A stretch of DNA of 64,000 nucleotides from Calliopsis andreniformis (taxonomy: Eukaryota; Arthropoda; Insecta; Hymenoptera; Andrenidae): contig NW_027480422.1 of NCBI RefSeq assembly GCF_051401765.1, positions 15,332,001 through 15,396,000 of the forward strand. Reading direction: 5' to 3'. Positions 63,901-64,000 of the stretch are shown one piece after another (position 1 is the stretch's first letter; each line of letters opens with the position of its first letter). The notes under the pieces are model-generated. The model was not told the DNA's origin. It saw nothing but the letters and a program-made list of their open reading frames with translations, and searched no databases. A program made the position numbers and the translations under genes.

Positions 63901-64000
63901 TTTTATGCTTCAGGCGTTGACTTCTGAGGCCGTAGCTATTCGATGTGGTGGAAGAACGCCATAGAGTGAAGCCTAGGTTGCCGGGAACGTATAAATGACC
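60962..64000 (+). repeat. 13-monomer (2157-bp) tandem repeat, second copy cut by window end
   Basis: Bases from 60962 align with those from 63119 at a constant shift of 2157 bp (13 x 166 less 1). The alignment holds to the last base of the window (61843 against 64000). Shared markers are CAATTAATCCTTTTATACG, CAATCTGTTGGGTCAACGCC, CTGTTTGATCTGGTGAAGC and TATAGGATGGAAAGGCTG. Scattered substitutions are present (for example CTGTTCTGTTAAT at 61394 against CTGTTCTATTAAT, and GATCTCGTGG against GATCTGGTGG), so it is older than the 3154-bp repeat. Confidence 0.88.

Larger units (their letters stand above)
1..64000. repeat. Satellite DNA array, ~166-bp monomer, ~385 head-to-tail copies
   Basis: The core that opens CCTAGGTTGCCCGGAACG recurs about every 166 bp from position 99 to 63973 without a break. 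The consensus counted by hand is 166 bp with about 68 G/C. Taking CCTAGG as base 1, bases 1-29 (ending GAAATGACC), 64-80 (TATACGATGGAAAAACTG) and 141-166 (ending GCCCTAGAGTGAAG) are the best conserved. Bases 81-101 are an A/T-rich tract, and bases 54-63 and 119-132 are the most variable. All monomers face the same way. Bases 1-98 and 63973-64000 are partial monomers cut by the window. I see no unique DNA, gene, tRNA, rRNA, transposon or microsatellite block inside. Size, tandem order and higher-order structure are typical of centromeric or pericentromeric satellites in eukaryotes. The species and exact chromosomal location are not determinable from sequence alone. Confidence 0.97.

Noticed and set aside
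1..64000. CRISPR array (a conserved ~29-bp core at regular spacing)
   Set aside because: The spacing is about 137 bp between cores, the intervening sequences are homologous to each other rather than unique spacers, and there are no cas genes or leader.
1..64000. Telomere-like CCCTAA in AGGCCCTAAC
   Set aside because: It occurs once per monomer in some classes and never as a tandem CCCTAA run, so it is part of the satellite.
1..64000. Bacterial-style promoters (TTGACT with downstream TATAAT-like A/T boxes)
   Set aside because: GTTGACTTC and the A/T-rich tract repeat in every monomer with no gene downstream, and the array is eukaryotic in type.
1..64000. RNA polymerase III boxes or tRNA / 5S rRNA-derived repeat
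   Set aside because: I found no B-box match to GGTTCGANTCC with a properly spaced A box, no tRNA cloverleaf and no 5S rRNA similarity in the consensus.
1..64000. Assignment to a named species satellite
   Set aside because: Satellites of about 166 bp are known in several unrelated lineages, and I cannot match this sequence to one from memory with confidence. A similarity search against satellite libraries would decide.

Overview
The whole 64 kb window is satellite DNA. It is a head-to-tail array of a roughly 166-bp monomer (about 385 copies, about 41% GC in a hand-built consensus), all in the same orientation. I found no protein gene, RNA gene, transposon or unique sequence anywhere in it. 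The open reading frames it contains are by-products of the repeat. A long single-orientation array of a monomer this size, organised into nested higher-order repeats, points to a eukaryotic nuclear chromosome, most likely centromeric or pericentromeric heterochromatin. I do not recognise the family well enough to name a species, and nothing in the sequence alone separates plant from animal.

Layout by position: (1) 1-14.2 kb is a mixed array of divergent monomers with scattered copies of 2- to 10-monomer segments (1250/3240, 781/5756/12727, 8171/9001, 9270/13254). (2) 14.19-21.0 kb is a tandem higher-order repeat of a 19-monomer, 3154-bp unit present about 2.15 times, with no difference seen between copies where compared. 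(3) 21-38 kb is a mosaic in which segments of 0.5-1.1 kb recur at large distances, and it includes a 330-bp dimer array near 27.8-28.6 kb. (4) 38.17-49.26 kb is dominated by a 7-monomer, 1162-bp higher-order repeat in two blocks, separated by a 332-bp dimer array (41.87-42.76 kb) and a mixed stretch. (5) 49.3-54.4 kb and 58.4-64 kb belong to one further subfamily. They are split by a 4-kb block (54.4-58.4 kb) made of monomers typical of the 22-45 kb region. (6) The window ends inside a 13-monomer, 2157-bp tandem repeat that starts near 60.96 kb.

Nearly all copy-to-copy distances are whole multiples of 166 bp, less a few bases of small indels. This is what in-register unequal crossing-over, gene conversion or break-induced replication would produce. 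No genes work together here. Any function would be structural, for example as a substrate for centromeric or heterochromatic chromatin. Two features bear on that idea: a site resembling part of a CENP-B box in a subset of monomers, and a short imperfect dyad in most monomers. Both are sequence observations without functional proof. Percent identities and copy limits were read by eye and are approximate.
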